From Shewanella sp. SNU WT4 (GTDB lineage Bacteria; Pseudomonadota; Gammaproteobacteria; Enterobacterales; Shewanellaceae), in assembly GCF_006494715.1 (NCBI RefSeq), contig NZ_CP041151.1:868001-932000 (forward strand): DNA of 64,000 nucleotides, written 5' to 3'. Positions 1 through 7,926 of the stretch are shown one piece after another (position 1 is the stretch's first letter; each line of letters starts with the position of its first letter). The position numbers and the translations under genes are program-made. The notes under the pieces are model-generated. The model worked only from the letters and a program-made list of their open reading frames with translations, did no database searches and had not been told where the DNA came from.

Positions 1-197
1 CCCAAAAGAATTTAAGTCGGCCAGAAGAAATTAGTCGTTCAGCGGTGCACTTCTTTCGGGAAATGCGCAAACATGATGTGTTAGATGATGAGCTGTATTT
101 TTACCGTCTATATCAAAACGATAATACCGCCGTATGGATAGTGCCGCGCATGGGTAATTTCATCATGTGGACTCGCTATCAAACCGTGTCGTTATAA
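1..197 (+). CDS. C-terminal end of an unidentified protein (partial)
   Basis: An open frame runs from the left edge of the window to a TAA at 195-197, giving 64 residues that end in FIMWTRYQTVSL. The fragment is rich in aromatic and charged residues (FFREMRKHDV, YFYRLYQND) and has no membrane segment. I do not recognise the family. The start lies outside the window, so length, domains and operon context cannot be judged. The reading frame is uninterrupted and codon use resembles the neighbouring genes, so it is probably a real gene end rather than a chance frame. Confidence 0.6.
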   Translation, partial: QKNLSRPEEISRSAVHFFREMRKHDVLDDELYFYRLYQNDNTAVWIVPRMGNFIMWTRYQTVSL

Positions 198-253
198 TGG
201 TAATCATGCTGCTAAGAATGAATCAGATGAGTAGCTCAATGTAACCATTGGCG

Positions 254-284
254 AGGTAGCAGTCAGATATTTGGGCTGCTACCT
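254..284. other. Hairpin in the 431-bp gap before the first small membrane-protein gene
   Basis: A perfect 9-bp inverted repeat (AGGTAGCAG / CTGCTACCT) has a 13-base loop and lies 57 bases after the stop of the partial gene. There is no T-tract, so it is at best a Rho-dependent or mRNA-stabilising 3' end. The rest of the gap (about 285-550) is AT-rich; I see nothing else in it until the promoter next to the following gene. Confidence 0.35.
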
Positions 285-555
285 ATGTGGACCGGCTATT
301 ATTTAACCGCTTGCAAGAGTTTACAAAAATGTATAAAAGCTTATAAGAGTACTGCCGCTTCAGCAAACCTATCACTCTCGCTATCATCCAAATCAATACA
401 ATGCGCTAATAGCCTTGCATAATCTCGTTTTATTCTAATTAGTTAGCTTAAAATTAATTTTTGGTTTATTTTAAATGCTTGTTTTTTTTGCATGATTTAT
501 CAAATGATGATAAATCCATTTGCAGCATTGAAAATTAATCTTTGCTTATATTTTA

Positions 556-597
556 TGTGATCTAGATCGCTCGCGTGCAGCGAGCTAGCGCTATAAA
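556..597 (+). promoter_or_regulatory. Class II CRP/FNR-type promoter of first small membrane-protein gene
   Basis: TGTGA-TCTAGA-TCGCT at 556-571 resembles a CRP site, and its core GATCTAGATC is a perfect palindrome that also fits a weak FNR/EtrA site. A -10-like TATAAA lies at 592-597. If transcription starts near 604, the site is centred at about -40.5, the position expected for class II activation. The same arrangement recurs before the paralogue at 1215, which supports the assignment. Which regulator binds is inference. Confidence 0.5.
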
Positions 598-628
598 CTG
601 TCGCCATCTGTTTCAAGGATGTTAAGCG

Positions 629-874
629 ATGGCGTTACTGGTTAAAGTGTTATATCTAAGTATTTTTGGGATCTTTATTGTCTGGGGTTATCTTCCTCAT
701 GATGGCGGCATTAATCCCATTACTGATTTTATTTATGAGCATACTCAAGGCTTGCGTGAAACCGAAATTAACTTGCTCATTCATTTAATTGTACCTGGAT
801 TTATCATGGCATTAGGCTGGACTAGCTGGGATTTACTCTTGATGCTTGATGATAAAGTGGGTGATATGATTTAG
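629..874 (+). CDS. Small membrane protein, paralogue of the next gene
   Basis: This 81-residue protein has two hydrophobic segments (about residues 3-20 and 47-64) separated by a loop containing GLRETEIN, so it is probably a two-helix inner-membrane protein. The start ATG follows AAGGA at 615-619. It aligns without gaps to the protein at 1215-1472 over about 75 residues, sharing LYL.IFG, WG..P, QGL, P.FI.ALGW and SW, so the two arose by tandem duplication. I do not recognise the family and see no catalytic motif. The upstream CRP/FNR-like site suggests control by carbon source or oxygen. Function is unknown. Confidence 0.75.
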   Translation: MALLVKVLYLSIFGIFIVWGYLPHDGGINPITDFIYEHTQGLRETEINLLIHLIVPGFIMALGWTSWDLLLMLDDKVGDMI

Positions 875-885
875 CTCATGACCGC

Positions 886-910
886 ATTAGCCAATAATTG
901 GTTGGCTAAT
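886..910 (+). terminator. Possible terminator hairpin
   Basis: A perfect 9-bp stem (ATTAGCCAA / TTGGCTAAT) with a 7-base loop begins 12 bases after the stop of the 81-aa gene. The following bases ATTATG are not a convincing T-tract, so termination may be weak. The remainder of the gap up to about 1140 holds pyrimidine-rich near-repeats (CTCTTACCTATT and relatives, about 1000-1040) but no gene. Confidence 0.4.
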
Positions 911-1142
911 ATTATGCTTGGCGTGAATAGCGGATGCTTGTCATCCATGACTAAGTTTCCCTGACCTAGTTAATCTTAGCGTTCGATTATTTTCTATTGC
1001 TCTTACCTATTACTCTTACCTATTTTGTGCCTACCTATTTATTCATTCACTGTTGCTCGCGTTATAGTGCGCTAACGTTTTTATAGTGGCTAATATTGTT
1101 GATGATTAAATAATCCCTGCGTCCATTAAGGATGTGAAAATT

Positions 1143-1184
1143 TTGATCTAGTGCAAATATTTCCCGTGGCCAAGGGATTATAGT
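1143..1184 (+). promoter_or_regulatory. Class II CRP/FNR-type promoter of second small membrane-protein gene
   Basis: TTGAT-CTAG-TGCAA at 1143-1156 matches the FNR pattern TTGAT-N4-ATCAA at 8 of 10 positions and shares GATCTAG with the site at 559-565. A -10-like TATAGT lies at 1179-1184, placing the site at about -41.5. The site centre is 65.5 bases before the chosen start codon, exactly as for the first paralogue. Confidence 0.5.
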
Positions 1185-1214
1185 GCGCTCAATCACAGGA
1201 GGGAGATGAATAAC

Positions 1215-1472
1215 ATGAATCACTTAGCAAAATTGCTTTATTTAGCCATTTTTGGTTTATTGGTTTTTTGGGGCGTCATGCCACAAAATTCTGGTTTTTC
1301 TCCGTTTGCATTAATGGTGTATCAATACGCTCAAGGCTTAAGCCCTATTGAGCATCAGTTATTGAGTTATCTTATTATTCCAAGTTTCATTGTGGCGTTA
1401 GGCTGGTATAGCTGGAGCGTTTGGTCATTATTAGGCGAACGCTTAGTTAATCGTCCATCCCATAGCAGTTAA
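1215..1472 (+). CDS. Small membrane protein, paralogue of the preceding gene
   Basis: This is an 85-residue protein with the same two-segment membrane topology as its tandem paralogue and a short extra C-terminal tail (NRPSHSS). I chose the ATG at 1215 rather than the in-frame ATG at 1206. AGGAGG at 1197-1202 is too close to 1206 but about 12 bases from 1215, the protein then aligns end to end with the paralogue (MNHLAKLLYLAIFG against MALLVKVLYLSIFG), and the distance to the regulatory site becomes identical in both copies. Function is unknown; no motif beyond the membrane helices and the GW.SW signature is visible. Confidence 0.72.
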   Translation: MNHLAKLLYLAIFGLLVFWGVMPQNSGFSPFALMVYQYAQGLSPIEHQLLSYLIIPSFIVALGWYSWSVWSLLGERLVNRPSHSS

Positions 1473-1497
1473 TGGGTAAACAGTGAGACTGTTGCTG

Positions 1498-1550
1498 AAC
1501 TCTGGTTTTCATATTGAACTCTGGTTTTCATATTGAACTCTGATTTCCTT
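1498..1550. repeat. 19-bp tandem repeat, two copies plus a partial third
   Basis: The unit AACTCTGGTTTTCATATTG occurs at 1498-1516 and 1517-1535 and is followed by a diverged partial copy (AACTCTGATTTCC). It lies between the small membrane-protein gene and purC. It may be a replication-slippage product; no regulatory role is evident. Confidence 0.7.
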
Positions 1551-1686
1551 ATAGCGAACGTCTCGCGGCCATAACTCTTATGCTTAATCTAGGCTAAACA
1601 GGTAAAATAATGCCCTATTTATCTGTTTGCACTGATTAAATGACAGGCATAGCTGTTCCTGCTTGTCGCCATCATAGGATGTAAAG

Positions 1687-2790
1687 ATGAAACTCGCCGA
1701 TACCGTACTTGCCGTCAATAACGATTTACCTATACGTACCGACCAAGCTGTTCATAGTGGCAAGGTTAGAAGTGTGTATTGGCTCACCGCCGCAGATAGT
1801 GCTCGTCTGATTTCACAACAAAATTACGATGTTCCTGCCGATACGCCACTGGCCATTATGGTGATTAGCGACCGCATTTCTGCCTTTGATTGTATTTTCC
1901 ACGGTGAGCAAGGTTTAGCGGGTATTCCCGGTAAAGGCGCAGCCTTAAACTCGATTGCTAATCATTGGTTTTCAGTGTTTGCCAACAATGGCTTAGCCGA
2001 TTGCCATATTCTTGATGTGCCTCATCCATTAGTGTGGATTGTCCAAAAAGCCCAGCCGATTAAAGTGGAAGCCATTATTCGCAGTTATATTACTGGCTCT
2101 ATGTGGCGCGCTTATAGCAAAGGTGAGCGCGAGTTTTGTGGTATTCGTCTTCCTGATGGCCTAACGAAAGATCAAAAGCTGCCTGAACTTCTCATCACGC
2201 CCTCTACCAAAGGCATTTTGCGCGGTATTCCAGCGGTGCCAGAGCAAGATGACGTTAATATCAGCCGCCATGATTTAGAACAAAATTATCAAGCCTTTGG
2301 TTTTCATAAGATTGAAGACATTGCCGTGTATGAAACCTTACTTAAGCAAGGGTTTGAAGCCATTCGCGCAGAGCTTGAAAAAATTGATCAAATCTTTGTG
2401 GATACCAAGTTTGAGTTTGGTTATGTCACCGACAAACAGGGGCAGCCTAAATTGATTTATATGGATGAAGTCGGCACGCCTGATTCATCGCGTATTTGGG
2501 ATGGCGCGGCTTATCGCGATGGCCACATAGTTGAAAACTCTAAAGAAGGGTTTAGGCAAATGCTGCTGACTCAATATAACGACCCCGACTTGTTGCTCAA
2601 TAAAGACAGAATGACTGAGCGTGAGCAGTTTGCCCGCGATACCGATTTACCCCTTGAAACTATGCTGGCGACATCGCGCACTTATGTGGGCATTGCCGAG
2701 AAGATTATGGGTAAGCCGCTGAAACTTGCCGACAATCCGCGCCAAGAAATCATTGAGGTACTGCGCGATAAGTATCAATTGATTGATTAG
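1687..2790 (+). CDS. purC: Phosphoribosylaminoimidazole-succinocarboxamide synthase (SAICAR synthetase)
   Basis: PurC catalyses the ATP-dependent joining of aspartate to CAIR to give SAICAR in cytosolic de novo purine synthesis. The 367-residue protein carries family hallmarks: GKVRSVYWL near residue 25, [11 protein letters not shown] near 60, the substrate-binding segment [11 protein letters not shown] near 140, and [12 protein letters not shown] near 262. It is the long form, more like yeast Ade1 in layout than the roughly 237-residue E. coli enzyme; long forms are familiar from Shewanella. The gene stands alone, with a strong hairpin terminator 26 bases after its stop. I saw no clear PurR operator upstream. 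Confidence 0.95.
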   Translation: MKLADTVLAVNNDLPIRTDQAVHSGKVRSVYWLTAADSARLISQQNYDVPADTPLAIMVISDRISAFDCIFHGEQGLAGIPGKGAALNSIANHWFSVFANNGLADCHILDVPHPLVWIVQKAQPIKVEAIIRSYITGSMWRAYSKGEREFCGIRLPDGLTKDQKLPELLITPSTKGILRGIPAVPEQDDVNISRHDLEQNYQAFGFHKIEDIAVYETLLKQGFEAIRAELEKIDQIFVDTKFEFGYVTDKQGQPKLIYMDEVGTPDSSRIWDGAAYRDGHIVENSKEGFRQMLLTQYNDPDLLLNKDRMTEREQFARDTDLPLETMLATSRTYVGIAEKIMGKPLKLADNPRQEIIEVLRDKYQLID

Positions 2791-2815
2791 AAATGGTGTC
2801 AGGTGCGATGAGCTA

Positions 2816-2851
2816 AACAGTCGGCCTAGCTAAATAGCTAGGCCGACTGTT
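2816..2851. terminator. Bidirectional terminator between purC and the SIMPL gene
   Basis: A perfect 16-bp inverted repeat (AACAGTCGGCCTAGCT and its complement) has a 4-base AAAT loop. It lies between convergent genes, so it can serve both, although the flanking T/A runs are short. Confidence 0.8.
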
Positions 2852-2929
2852 ATTTAAGTAGTGATAGCCAGAGCGGTTAGAGCCTGACTAGCTATCGCTT
2901 AATGGCTTGAATGATTGCGGCTTGATTAA

Positions 2930-3625
2930 TTATGGCTTGATTTTATAAATCACTTCTACCGAATCACTGACTGTGATTTGTCCTTGCTGATAGCTCATCT
3001 CTGGGCTGCTATCGGCCATGGCCGCCATGCGATACATGACTGGCCGAATCGGTTCTTGCGATAAATAACTGATTTGCCATACGCCTGCGAGCTTACTACC
3101 AAAACCTTTAGCCACATCGGCGGCGTTAGACTGGGCATCTTTTATGGCGGCTTGGCGCGCTTGCTGCTGCAGCTCCGCCATCTTGCTTGACGATAATTGA
3201 ATGTTATCCACGCGATTTAAGCCTTGCTCGATAGCTGAATTTAAAATGTCATTCAGTTGGCTTAACTGCTCAATAGTGACAGTCACAGTGCGATTTGCCT
3301 GATAACCCACTAATTGGCGTGGGGCGTTATTGTGATACTCGTAACTTGGCTGTAAATCAAGATTGGCGCTATTAATATGCTCGCGTTTGACGCCAGCTTC
3401 TATCAGGCGCTGACTAAAATCCACCACGGCTTTATCTGACGCGGTTTTAGCTTCTTTGGCATCTTTTTTGATAATGCTCACTGTGACTTGTAGGCTCGCC
3501 ATATCAGGCTCGGCGGTAATTTGCGCCTTACCTTGAGTCACTAAATGTGGGAAATCTAAGCCATTGGCTAAGGTCAGTGGGGATGCGAGTAATAACAGCG
3601 AGGTAGCAAGGTGCGACAATTTCAT
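2930..3625 (-). CDS. Periplasmic SIMPL-domain (DUF541, YggE-like) protein
   Basis: This 231-residue protein has a typical signal peptide (MKLSHLATSLLLLASPLTLA, cleavage near 20-21) followed by one SIMPL/DUF541 domain. Recognisable features are the start of the mature domain (PHLVTQGKAQITAEPDMASLQ), the segment around SANLDLQPSYEY, and GYQANRTVTVTIE. Family members such as E. coli YggE are periplasmic or outer-membrane-associated proteins linked to oxidative-stress tolerance, without a defined biochemical activity. The gene is monocistronic, convergent with purC and divergent from rimO. Family assignment is confident; function is not. Confidence 0.85.
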   Translation of the reverse strand: MKLSHLATSLLLLASPLTLANGLDFPHLVTQGKAQITAEPDMASLQVTVSIIKKDAKEAKTASDKAVVDFSQRLIEAGVKREHINSANLDLQPSYEYHNNAPRQLVGYQANRTVTVTIEQLSQLNDILNSAIEQGLNRVDNIQLSSSKMAELQQQARQAAIKDAQSNAADVAKGFGSKLAGVWQISYLSQEPIRPVMYRMAAMADSSPEMSYQQGQITVSDSVEVIYKIKP

Positions 3626-3872
3626 AGTGTAACTCCCAAAAAAGACTAATAACTATCTAGGCGTACAATAACAATAAATAGTGGCCGTGCGCAGTGGCCA
3701 AAAGCGAATACCCAACACTGTCACTTATACCATGTTTAGCCTGAGTTCGAACCCAAAGGCGGATTAATCGCTATGGCTGGTGACTTTTTAAGCAAGGCGG
3801 CTGTACCTTTTAGCTGCATCAGGTATAATCCGCGCAATTTTTTGATGCTACTTTGATAGCCAGTGAGACGCC

Positions 3873-5288
3873 ATGACAGTAAATACCTTTGACCCCAAGC
3901 AGACGACTACGCTTGATACCCCAGCCAAGACCATAGCGGCCAGTGAAACTACTGCCACCACCGCCAGCGGTAATCGCATTGGTTTTATTAGCTTAGGTTG
4001 TCCTAAAAACTTGGTGGACTCAGAACGTATTTTGACTCAGTTAAGAATTGACGGCTATGAAGTCACCAATAGCTATGACAATGCTGACTTAGTAATTGTT
4101 AATACCTGCGGTTTTATTGATGCTGCCGTTGAAGAGTCGTTAGATGCCATTAAAGAGGCATTAGAAGAAAACGGTAAAGTATTAGTGACAGGTTGTCTTG
4201 GCGCCAAAGAAAACACTATTCGTGAAGTGTTTCCTGACGTATTAGAAATTACTGGCCCTCACAGTTATCAAGAAGTGCTTAAGCATGTACATCAATACGT
4301 GCCTAAGCCTGAGCACAACCCGTTTCTGTCATTAGTACCAGAAACTGGGGTGAAGCTGACGCCTAAGCATTACGCTTATTTAAAGATTTCGGAAGGCTGC
4401 GATAACCGCTGTACTTTCTGCATTATTCCTGAGCTGCGTGGTGATTTAGACAGCCGTCCAGCGGGCAGCATTTTAGATGAAGCTAAGCGCTTAGTTGAAT
4501 CTGGCGTGCAAGAGATTTTGGTCGTGAGCCAAGATACTTCGGCCTATGGTAAAGATAAGGGCGGTCGCACCGATTTTTGGAACGGCATGCCAGTGAAGCA
4601 AGACATAGCTACCTTAGCTAAGCATTTGGGCAAAATGGGTGCTTGGGTGCGTCTGCACTATATCTACCCATACCCTTGGGTGGATGATTTAATTCCATTA
4701 ATGCGTGATGGCTTAATTCTGCCGTATTTAGATATCCCAATGCAGCACGCGAGCCCGCGCATCCTTAAGATGATGAAGCGCCCTGGCCGTGTGGATAGAC
4801 AGCTTGAAGCCATTCAGCGCTGGCGCGAAGTGTGTCCAGACTTAGTGATCCGCTCGACTTTCATTGTCGGCTTCCCTGGTGAAACCGAAGAAGACTTTGA
4901 AATGCTGCTCGACTTCTTGCGCGAAGCCAAGCTTGATAGAGTCGGTTGCTTTAAGTATTCAGAAGTGAAAGGCGCCGTAGCTAATACTCTGGCTGAGCTT
5001 ATCAGCGAAGAAGTGAAAGAAGATAGATACCACAGATTCATGCAAGTTCAAGCTGACATCAGTGCCGAGCGTTTAGCGCGCCTTGTAGGCCGCGAGCTGG
5101 ATGTACTGATTGATGACGTTGATGATGAAGGTGCCGTTGGTCGTTGTTATGCTGACGCGCCAGAAATTGATGGCATGGTATTTATTAATGGCGAAGTTGA
5201 ATTAGAGCCTGGCATGTTAGTGCGCGCTGTGATTACTCATTCAGACGAACATGATCTGTGGGCTGAATTAGTGCAGTTGGAAGACTAA
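3873..5288 (+). CDS. rimO: Ribosomal protein S12 methylthiotransferase RimO
   Basis: RimO is a radical-SAM enzyme that adds a methylthio group to a conserved Asp of ribosomal protein S12. The 471-residue protein has the N-terminal UPF0004 domain with cluster-binding Cys43, Cys79 and Cys108 (LGCPKN, NTCGF, TGCLG). The radical-SAM motif C-x3-C-x2-C follows at Cys176, Cys180 and Cys183 ([10 protein letters not shown]), and a TRAM domain at about residues 405-470. It has a Thr/Ala-rich N-terminal extension of roughly 25 residues compared with E. coli RimO; no later ATG precedes the first Cys, so the start at 3873 is kept despite a weak ribosome-binding site. Confidence 0.96.
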   Translation: MTVNTFDPKQTTTLDTPAKTIAASETTATTASGNRIGFISLGCPKNLVDSERILTQLRIDGYEVTNSYDNADLVIVNTCGFIDAAVEESLDAIKEALEENGKVLVTGCLGAKENTIREVFPDVLEITGPHSYQEVLKHVHQYVPKPEHNPFLSLVPETGVKLTPKHYAYLKISEGCDNRCTFCIIPELRGDLDSRPAGSILDEAKRLVESGVQEILVVSQDTSAYGKDKGGRTDFWNGMPVKQDIATLAKHLGKMGAWVRLHYIYPYPWVDDLIPLMRDGLILPYLDIPMQHASPRILKMMKRPGRVDRQLEAIQRWREVCPDLVIRSTFIVGFPGETEEDFEMLLDFLREAKLDRVGCFKYSEVKGAVANTLAELISEEVKEDRYHRFMQVQADISAERLARLVGRELDVLIDDVDDEGAVGRCYADAPEIDGMVFINGEVELEPGMLVRAVITHSDEHDLWAELVQLED

Positions 5289-5336
5289 TTAAGCGGTAGG
5301 TCGACAGCTAAATCTCATCCATTGTGATTGATACTA

Positions 5337-5360
5337 AGCGAGCTTTGGCTCGCTTTTTTT
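5337..5360 (+). terminator. rimO intrinsic terminator
   Basis: The stem AGCGAGC / GCTCGCT with a 4-base loop is followed immediately by a T-run, 48 bases after the rimO stop. This is a classic Rho-independent terminator. Confidence 0.88.
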
Positions 5361-5451
5361 ATGCGGCCGTTTTGTAGTGATGAGCATTAAGGTAGCTAGG
5401 TGTGGCGGTAAATGGTGATGCTTACTGATGTTTGCTGAAGCTCAGTGACGG

Positions 5452-5694
5452 CTAGTTAAGCTTGCTGCCGGCAATAATAGGGCAGATGTCAAAAGAGGCA
5501 TCGCCTCGCAGCTGATGCCCCTTTTTGCTCCCTTGGCGTTGGTAAGCGCCTTTACCTTTTTTGGGTTGTTCAACCCGAGCCTTAAACAGTGGACTGGTAA
5601 CTAATGCCTTGAGGGCATTATCTTGAATCTTACCGCGCCCGGTGTCATGGCTAAGTAACCGGTTATTCATTGCAATCTTTACTGGTTTACCCAT
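5452..5694 (-). CDS. arfA: Alternative ribosome-rescue factor ArfA
   Basis: ArfA recruits RF2 to ribosomes stalled on mRNAs without a stop codon and backs up tmRNA. The 80-residue product contains the family core GKIQDNALKALVTSPLF followed by KARVEQPKKGKGAYQRQG, matching E. coli ArfA (GQIKDNAIEALLHDPLF, then KGKGSYMRKG). I chose the ATG at 5694 because AAGGA precedes it by 6 bases; upstream in-frame ATGs at 5727 and 5712 lack a good site. In E. coli, full-length ArfA is unstable and the active form comes from an mRNA cut or terminated inside the gene. Here an intrinsic-terminator-like hairpin lies inside the frame near the C-terminus, consistent with that control. Confidence 0.88.
   Translation of the reverse strand: MGKPVKIAMNNRLLSHDTGRGKIQDNALKALVTSPLFKARVEQPKKGKGAYQRQGSKKGHQLRGDASFDICPIIAGSKLN
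5491..5525 (-). terminator. Terminator-like hairpin inside the arfA reading frame
   Basis: Read on the minus strand, a 12-bp stem (AAAAGGGGCATC / GATGCCTCTTTT, one G-U pair) with an 11-base loop ends in TTTT within the last 25 codons of arfA. Termination or RNase III cleavage here would give a stop-less arfA mRNA truncated by about a dozen residues. This fits the known tmRNA-sensitive control of arfA in enterobacteria; its action here is inferred. Confidence 0.7.
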
Positions 5695-5764
5695 ATAAAT
5701 TCCTTTAGGCATAGCTCTTTGCCGCAATAGGCTAAGTCACAGGATATGCCATGGTCAGCATAGC

Positions 5765-5801
5765 AAAAAGGCCATCAAGTAGATAACTTAATGGCCTTTA
5801 T
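5765..5801 (-). terminator. pmbA intrinsic terminator
   Basis: The stem AAAGGCCAT / ATGGCCTTT, with additional inner pairing (AAGT/ACTT), is followed on the minus strand by a T-run. It lies about 35 bases after the pmbA stop and separates pmbA from arfA. Confidence 0.8.
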
Positions 5802-5833
5802 TATCACGATTTTTTGGCGCTTAAGTGTAAGGC

Positions 5834-7189
5834 TTAGTTACCCGCAATTTTCATGTTGCCAAGCAAGATACCGCCAGTGCGGATAGATGATCGTAAGTCA
5901 CGATCTGAGCTAATCGCCTGAATATCTTGGAACATATCTTTAAGGTTACCGGCAATGGTAATTTCTTCCACGGGATATTGGATCACGCCGTTTTCGACAT
6001 AGAAACCCGCCGCGCCACGGGAATAATCACCGTTTACCATGTTAACGCCTTGGCCCATCACTTCGGTCACAATTAAGCCGGTTCCCATTTGGGCAATCAG
6101 CTCATCAAAAGTGTGGCCGGTATCAGTTAAGGTCCAGTTATAAATGCCGCCGGCATGACCTGTGTTAGTCATGCCCATTTTGCGGGCTGAATAACTGGTT
6201 AATAGGTAAGTGGCTAACACCCCATCTTGAACAATGGCGCGATCGCGTGTGGCTACGCCTTCGCTGTCATACGGGGCGCTGGCAAGGCCAGATAACATAT
6301 GCGGCTCTTCAGCAATCGAGAACCAATCTGGGAAGATTTTAGTGTCGAGAGAATCTAATAAGAAGCTTGATTTACGATATAAGCTGCCGCCACTAATAGC
6401 GCCAATCAAATGCCCCATTAAGCCAGTGGCGATTTCTGGCGCTAATAATACCGGTAATTGACCGGTCGCAATTTTGCGAGCGCCAAGGCGGCCTACAGTC
6501 TTTTGCGCCGCCTGCCTACCGACAATAGCTGGATCTAGCAGTTGATTAAACTGACGCGACACACTGTAGTCATAATCGCGCTGCATATCGCCTTGGGCAT
6601 CTTCACCTATCATCACGCAGCTTAAGCTGTAGCGTGATGAGGCGTAACCATTAAGGAAACCGTGGCTATTACCATAGACTTTAATGCCGGTATGGGCATT
6701 GGCGCTGGCGCCGTCAGAATTTTTAATGCGACTATCAACATCCATTGCCGCAGCTTCTGCGCTGCATGCCATTTCGGCTAACGTGGCTGGAGTAATGTCT
6801 TGCGGGTGATATAAATCCAAATCTGGGAAGTGGCGCGCCATCAGGCTTGCATCCGCCAGACCAGAAAAAGGGTCGGCAGAGGTGAATTTAGCAATATTAT
6901 CAGCAGCTTTAACGGCTTCACGAATGGCTTGTGGGCTTAAATCTGAGGTCGATGAACTGCCTTTGCAACCATCACGATATAAGCTGATGCCCAAAGCACC
7001 ATCTTTATTAAACTCAACAGTTTCAATCTCTTGAAGGCGGGTTGAGACTGAAAGCCCTTGCTGCTTGCTGATAGCGACCTCAGCGGCTTGACAGCCCAGT
7101 TGACTAGCATAATCCAATGCCATGGCCACAGCTTCTTTAAGGGCATCTAATTGGGTTTCGATTCTGGTGTCTGACACAGCCATTCTCAT
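5834..7189 (-). CDS. pmbA: Metalloprotease PmbA/TldE
   Basis: PmbA (TldE) forms a heterodimer with TldD. The TldD/E proteins are cytosolic proteases known from microcin B17 maturation and CcdA antitoxin degradation. In the pair, TldD carries the zinc site, so PmbA is the partner subunit. The 451-residue length equals the E. coli protein. Recognisable segments are the N-terminal AAEVAISKQQGLSVSTR and VEFNKDGALGISLYRDG, and the C-terminal GAAGFYVENGVIQYPVEEITIAG. No tldD is present in the window. The gene is divergent from darP (yjgA), an arrangement common in gammaproteobacteria. Confidence 0.94.
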   Translation of the reverse strand: MRMAVSDTRIETQLDALKEAVAMALDYASQLGCQAAEVAISKQQGLSVSTRLQEIETVEFNKDGALGISLYRDGCKGSSSTSDLSPQAIREAVKAADNIAKFTSADPFSGLADASLMARHFPDLDLYHPQDITPATLAEMACSAEAAAMDVDSRIKNSDGASANAHTGIKVYGNSHGFLNGYASSRYSLSCVMIGEDAQGDMQRDYDYSVSRQFNQLLDPAIVGRQAAQKTVGRLGARKIATGQLPVLLAPEIATGLMGHLIGAISGGSLYRKSSFLLDSLDTKIFPDWFSIAEEPHMLSGLASAPYDSEGVATRDRAIVQDGVLATYLLTSYSARKMGMTNTGHAGGIYNWTLTDTGHTFDELIAQMGTGLIVTEVMGQGVNMVNGDYSRGAAGFYVENGVIQYPVEEITIAGNLKDMFQDIQAISSDRDLRSSIRTGGILLGNMKIAGN

Positions 7190-7366
7190 TTAAAAATAGA
7201 AGATAGCTTTAGCATAACAAAGATAACTGGGTTGGCACACTGACTAATTAACTGATTGTACAAGTGCTTAAAAGATGAACAGCATAAATTCAAGACCTAG
7301 AATACTGAAGCGAAGATGCACGCAGAGTGTTAGAATTAGCCAGTAACTACTTTTGAGGCTTTATAG

Positions 7367-7900
7367 ATGAATATCGTTGGTGATTCCGAACATTTTAAAC
7401 AACCCTATGACAATGATGATGATTATATCAGTCGCACTGGGGTCAAGCGTGAATCAGAGGCTTCGCAGGAATTAGGGAAGCAATTGGTAAGCTTGAGCAA
7501 ATCTCAGTTGGCAAAAATGGATTTGGAAGAGCGGGTGTTAGATTGTGTCTTAGCTGCTAAGAGTATCAAGATTAATACCGAGGCTTATCGCCGTCAATTG
7601 CAATACATTGGCAAGGTTATGCGCACTGTGGATCCTGAACCTATCCGTTTTGCCATGAACAATGTGCTCAACAAGAATAACAATGAAGCCGCTAAGCAAC
7701 AGATTTTTGAAAAGCTTAAAGATCGTTTGTTAAGTGGTGGCGACAGTGAAATTCAAGTGTTGTTAGAGCAACATCCGCAGTTAGATAGACAAAAGCTGCG
7801 TCAGTTAATTCGCCAAAGCACTAAAGAATTAACTAAGGGTCCAGAATCAAAATCGGTCAAGGAATTGATCAAATATTTACGGACTGAAATACAAGCTTAA
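7367..7900 (+). CDS. darP: Ribosome biogenesis factor DarP (YjgA, DUF615)
   Basis: DarP/YjgA binds late 50S assembly intermediates and helps peptidyl-transferase-centre maturation. The 177-residue all-alpha, highly charged protein shows the family features RTGVKRESEASQELGKQLV, LDCVLAAKSIKINTEAYRRQ and the C-terminal LRQLIRQSTKE followed by KSVKELIKYLR. It is divergent from pmbA and 26 bases upstream of the Ig-repeat lipoprotein gene, with which it may be co-transcribed. Confidence 0.93.
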   Translation: MNIVGDSEHFKQPYDNDDDYISRTGVKRESEASQELGKQLVSLSKSQLAKMDLEERVLDCVLAAKSIKINTEAYRRQLQYIGKVMRTVDPEPIRFAMNNVLNKNNNEAAKQQIFEKLKDRLLSGGDSEIQVLLEQHPQLDRQKLRQLIRQSTKELTKGPESKSVKELIKYLRTEIQA

Positions 7901-7926
7901 TTAACTTTTTCGACAAGGATTGCGGC

